A stretch of DNA of 8,198 nucleotides, taken from positions 1 to 8,198 of the forward strand of contig JAUQYY010000047.1 of NCBI GenBank assembly GCA_030587505.1. The letters run 5' to 3'. The notes under the pieces are model-generated. The model did no database searches. It was not told the DNA's origin and worked only from the letters and a program-made list of their open reading frames with translations. Shown here in pieces: positions 6,363 to 8,198 of this stretch (position 1 is its first letter; each line of letters begins with the position of its first letter). The position numbers and the translations under genes are program-made. Source of the stretch: Candidatus Sigynarchaeota archaeon. Its GTDB lineage: Archaea; Asgardarchaeota; Jordarchaeia; Jordarchaeales; Jordarchaeaceae.

Positions 6363-6393
6363 TTCACAGTCCACACGCATGGAGGAAAAGAAC

Positions 6394-7314
6394 ATGACAT
6401 ACACGTCACTTTGGGAACTCATCTACGACATCATAATCCTAGTCATCGTGTTCGGCTTCGTCTTCGCGGTCATAGGAATAGGAGAAGTCCTCAGAAAGTC
6501 GAAAGGACTCGACCCCAGCTTCACACGCAAAATGATCCACTTCTTCGCAGGAGACGCCATACTCTTCTGCCCATTCTTCATAAACCCACAAATAATACCC
6601 ATAATCCCCCTAGTAATGGGAATACTAATCTTCTTCTCATCCCCGAAATCACCAATCGCAAGCATGAGATCAATGTTCGAGGTGATGGCGAGAACCGAAG
6701 ACTACGAAGCAGGACACATCTACGGACCACTATACTACATAATCTCAATCGGCATCCTAGTATCCATATTCGCCTACCCAGCGGGAGGAGCCTACTGGCC
6801 CCTGTTCACCGCAGCAGCAGTCGGACTATTCGCAATGTACTACGGAGACGGGCTCGCAACCATCATCGGTGAAAGGTGGGGGAGACACAAGTACACCATT
6901 GGCGGGTGCACACGCAGCGTTGAAGGCTCACTAACAGTGTTTCTGATGACCCTACTGTCAGCCTTCCTAGTGCTGTACTACTTCAGCTTCTTCGGTTTCT
7001 GGCCGAGCTTTCCACCAGACCAGTTTGTGACGATCTGGCTGATATACAGTTTCAGTCCCACTCTGGCAACCTTCCTAGCCCTTAGCGTGTTCGCAGCGAT
7101 ACCACCAATGGTTCCCATGCTCACACTGATACTGATAGTAGGTATAGTAGCAGGAACCGTCGCAACACTGATTGAAGCATGCTCCCAGAGAGAGCTGGAC
7201 AACATCTTCGTACCAATCATCACCACAGCAGTAGTCTTCGCCCTTCTCCTGCTAATGTTCCCCAGCTACTTCTCAGTGCTATCACTCAACCTGGGAAGCC
7301 TAATCCCCCTCTAG
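6394..7314 (+). CDS. Dolichol/phytol kinase family membrane protein (CTP-dependent polyprenol or lipid kinase)
   Basis: A polytopic membrane protein of the SEC59/DGK1/VTE5 family, enzymes that phosphorylate dolichol, diacylglycerol or phytol/geranylgeraniol, often with CTP. Counting from the upstream ATG at 6379 (311 residues), motifs are: RKMIHFFAGD at 50-59 (the family's R-K-x-x-H start), YYGDGLATIIGERWG at 154-168 (the G-D-G nucleotide region), RSVEGSLTVF at 179-188, and LIEACSQRELDNIFVPI at 264-280, matching the family's EA...DN..VP ending. About eight hydrophobic segments are seen. I chose ATG 6394 (306 residues) because GGAGG at 6381-6385 is a full Shine-Dalgarno site eight bases before it; ATG 6379 could work as a leaderless start. 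In archaea the substrate is probably an isoprenoid alcohol or glycerolipid precursor, but the sequence does not fix it. The A/C-rich base bias continues through its first half. Confidence 0.85.
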   Translation: MTYTSLWELIYDIIILVIVFGFVFAVIGIGEVLRKSKGLDPSFTRKMIHFFAGDAILFCPFFINPQIIPIIPLVMGILIFFSSPKSPIASMRSMFEVMARTEDYEAGHIYGPLYYIISIGILVSIFAYPAGGAYWPLFTAAAVGLFAMYYGDGLATIIGERWGRHKYTIGGCTRSVEGSLTVFLMTLLSAFLVLYYFSFFGFWPSFPPDQFVTIWLIYSFSPTLATFLALSVFAAIPPMVPMLTLILIVGIVAGTVATLIEACSQRELDNIFVPIITTAVVFALLLLMFPSYFSVLSLNLGSLIPL

Positions 7315-7378
7315 TGTGAATCACGGCAACCCAAGAATCAGTGAACGTACGAAACCATGGAAGGGTAAGCGGGAGAAT

Positions 7379-7421
7379 GGTGGCAAGCCGATTGCTACCA
7401 GCCCTATTTTTTCCTCTTTTT
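7379..7421 (+). terminator. Stem-loop and T-run terminator after the lipid kinase gene
   Basis: GGTGGCAA (7379-7386) pairs with TTGCTACC (7392-7399) in eight pairs, one of them G-U, around the loop GCCGA. T6 at 7407-7412 and T5 at 7417-7421 follow. It lies 65 bases after the stop at 7314. The remaining 7422-7610 stretch is T/G-rich with no gene I can support. Confidence 0.6.
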
Positions 7422-7610
7422 GACTTGGCTTGGGTGCAGGGGTTCTTTACTGGCGAGTGCCGAGGAGTCAGTGGGTTTTGATGCCCTGGGAGTCGTTGGA
7501 AGGGATTTCTTTCGTTTGTTACGTTATTTCCTTTCTTTCGAAGTATGCTTTTGTCTACATGGCGGTGACTTTTCTCCATTTACAGACCCTAAATCATTCC
7601 TGCGTTCTTT

Positions 7611-7641
7611 TTCATCATGCGTGATGTGGAGCTATGATGAA
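7611..7641 (+). repeat. Nested inverted repeats over the HEPN gene start
   Basis: TTCATCAT (7611-7618) is the exact inverse of ATGATGAA (7634-7641), which contains both possible start codons. Inside the left half is a second inverted repeat, CATCA-TGCG-TGATG (7613-7626). The ribosome binding site GGAG (7628-7631) lies in the loop of the outer repeat. It could be a protein operator or an RNA fold hiding the start; neither is shown. Confidence 0.45.
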
Positions 7642-7987
7642 GAGGCACCTAGACTGGCTACGCCAAGCGGAGAAGGATTTGGCAAAGGCAAGGAGAGACC
7701 TCGACGAAGGGGACTACGAGTGGGCGTGTTTCACGTCACAACAGGCTGCCGGGAAGGCTGTGAAAGCCCTTTTCCAATTTAGGGGAGTTGAGATCAGAGG
7801 GCACACTGTCAGCGAGTTGGCTGAGCAGGCGGGCGCGCCGGAGGAAATTGTTGACCTGGCAAAAGAGCTTGACCACCACTACATTCCCTCCAGGTATCCC
7901 GACGCCTTCGCCTCTGGCAACCCCTCGGACCATTACATCAGAAAAATGGCGGAGGAGGCAGTGGTTTGGAATTTTTTGGTGTTTTAG
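7637..7987 (+). CDS. HEPN-domain protein (COG1895-like), C-terminus apparently shortened
   Basis: A 116-residue protein (117 from the adjacent ATG at 7634), about the size of small archaeal HEPN proteins. The family order is clear: W-x3-AEKDL near the start (DWLRQAEKDLAKA), CFTSQQAAGKAVKALFQFRG at about 31-50, GHTVSEL, and LDHHYIPSRYPDAFASGNP at about 78-96. Many such proteins pair with a minimal nucleotidyltransferase (MNT) in toxin-antitoxin modules, but no MNT gene is visible in the window. R50-x6-H57 is present, though the usual RX4-6HXY toxin motif is not. Relatives usually continue with a further helix after AEEAV; here the frame ends in VVWNFLVF and TAG, so the last helix seems altered or lost. 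GGAG at 7628-7631 is five bases from ATG 7637 and only two from ATG 7634, favouring the former. It may be a degraded or solitary member. Confidence 0.8.
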   Translation: MKRHLDWLRQAEKDLAKARRDLDEGDYEWACFTSQQAAGKAVKALFQFRGVEIRGHTVSELAEQAGAPEEIVDLAKELDHHYIPSRYPDAFASGNPSDHYIRKMAEEAVVWNFLVF

Positions 7988-8100
7988 TCTTTTGGGGGTT
8001 GCTGTTTTTCTCTTTTTCCTACGGTTTTCGTTGAAGCGTCCCCGTTTATCCTTCTCGCCGTTCCTCTTCTCTCCCCACACCGGCTTTCCAACCCTTCCCT

Positions 8101-8198
8101 GATTCCGCCTCCCTTCGAGGGGGGTCGGCGTATCGGCTGGGACGACGCGCTTGGGACGGGGGGTTGCGCGGAAACCGTGCCCCCGAGAGGGTCGGGTT
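8101..8198. other. Very GC-rich, foldable patch at the right edge, not identified
   Basis: 70 of the 98 bases are G or C, far above the preceding T-rich stretch (7988-8100), which has no gene I can support. Two hairpins are visible on the plus strand: CCTCCC/GGGGGG around TTCGA (8108-8124), and an imperfect stem at 8157-8185 with CGGGGG/CCCCCG outside and CGCGG/CCGTG inside, capped by AAA. All three plus-strand frames are nearly open but resemble no protein I know. It could be the start of a structured RNA gene or the edge of a GC-rich mobile element like the one at the left. I looked for signal recognition particle, RNase P, tRNA and rRNA signatures and did not find convincing ones. Confidence 0.3.

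Noticed and set aside
6411..6872. 153-codon plus-strand frame inside the lipid kinase gene
   Set aside because: It is an Arg/His/Thr-rich shadow of the real frame, which has clear membrane segments and kinase-family motifs.
7634..7640. ATGATGA resembling a box C of a C/D guide RNA
   Set aside because: No correctly spaced D, C' and D' boxes are present, and the bases coincide with the HEPN start codons.
7420..7782. 120- and 64-codon frames (7420-7782, 7430-7624) upstream of the HEPN gene
   Set aside because: One overlaps the HEPN gene in another frame. The other is hydrophobic only because the DNA is T-rich. Neither has a good ribosome binding site or a known domain, and neither shows the GSxARG motif expected of an MNT partner.
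8157..8185. Signal recognition particle RNA, suggested by the GGGGGGTT and GGAAACCG strings
   Set aside because: The conserved UGUAA element and helix 8 sequences are not visible in the available bases, so naming it would be a guess.

Overview
The window reads as archaeal chromosomal DNA. The main evidence is a Nop5/fibrillarin pair (the C/D-box guide RNA methylation machinery), a UPF0216 protein, and upstream regions with BRE/TATA-type promoters rather than -35/-10 boxes. I cannot place it more precisely than 'an archaeon'; nothing seen fixes the phylum or growth temperature.

Layout. (1) 1-674: GC-rich end of an insertion sequence, with the first 215 codons of a DDE transposase on the minus strand running off the left edge and an unusual hairpin at its outer end. 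(2) 772-3247, minus strand: nop5, flpA and a UPF0216 gene, apparently one operon. Nop5 and FlpA form the protein core of the archaeal box C/D RNP that 2'-O-methylates rRNA and tRNA. The nop5 frame is broken once, at a five-base A/T run (2508-2512), and a single-base indel there would restore it. (3) 3248-3382: a compact divergent promoter region. (4) 3383-5091, plus strand: pyrD and pyrK, overlapping by four bases, encoding the two subunits of an NAD-linked (class 1B) dihydroorotate dehydrogenase. (5) 5224-6165: an unrecognised 313-residue coiled-coil protein with its own promoter. (6) 6394-7314: a polytopic membrane protein of the dolichol/phytol kinase family with tandem promoter-like elements and a good stem-loop/T-run terminator. 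(7) 7315-8198: a gene-poor, keto- and pyrimidine-rich stretch holding one HEPN-domain gene without a visible nucleotidyltransferase partner, then a very GC-rich patch at the right edge that may be part of a structured RNA or another mobile element.

The central genes are housekeeping: RNA modification, pyrimidine synthesis and probably isoprenoid-lipid phosphorylation. The ends look accessory. The best candidates for a second look are the nop5 frameshift, the hairpin around the transposase start codon, the HEPN gene with nested inverted repeats over its start, the unknown coiled-coil protein, and a strong reversal of amino/keto base bias between about 5640 and 8100. I found no CRISPR array, tRNA or recognisable rRNA, and no complete new defence system.
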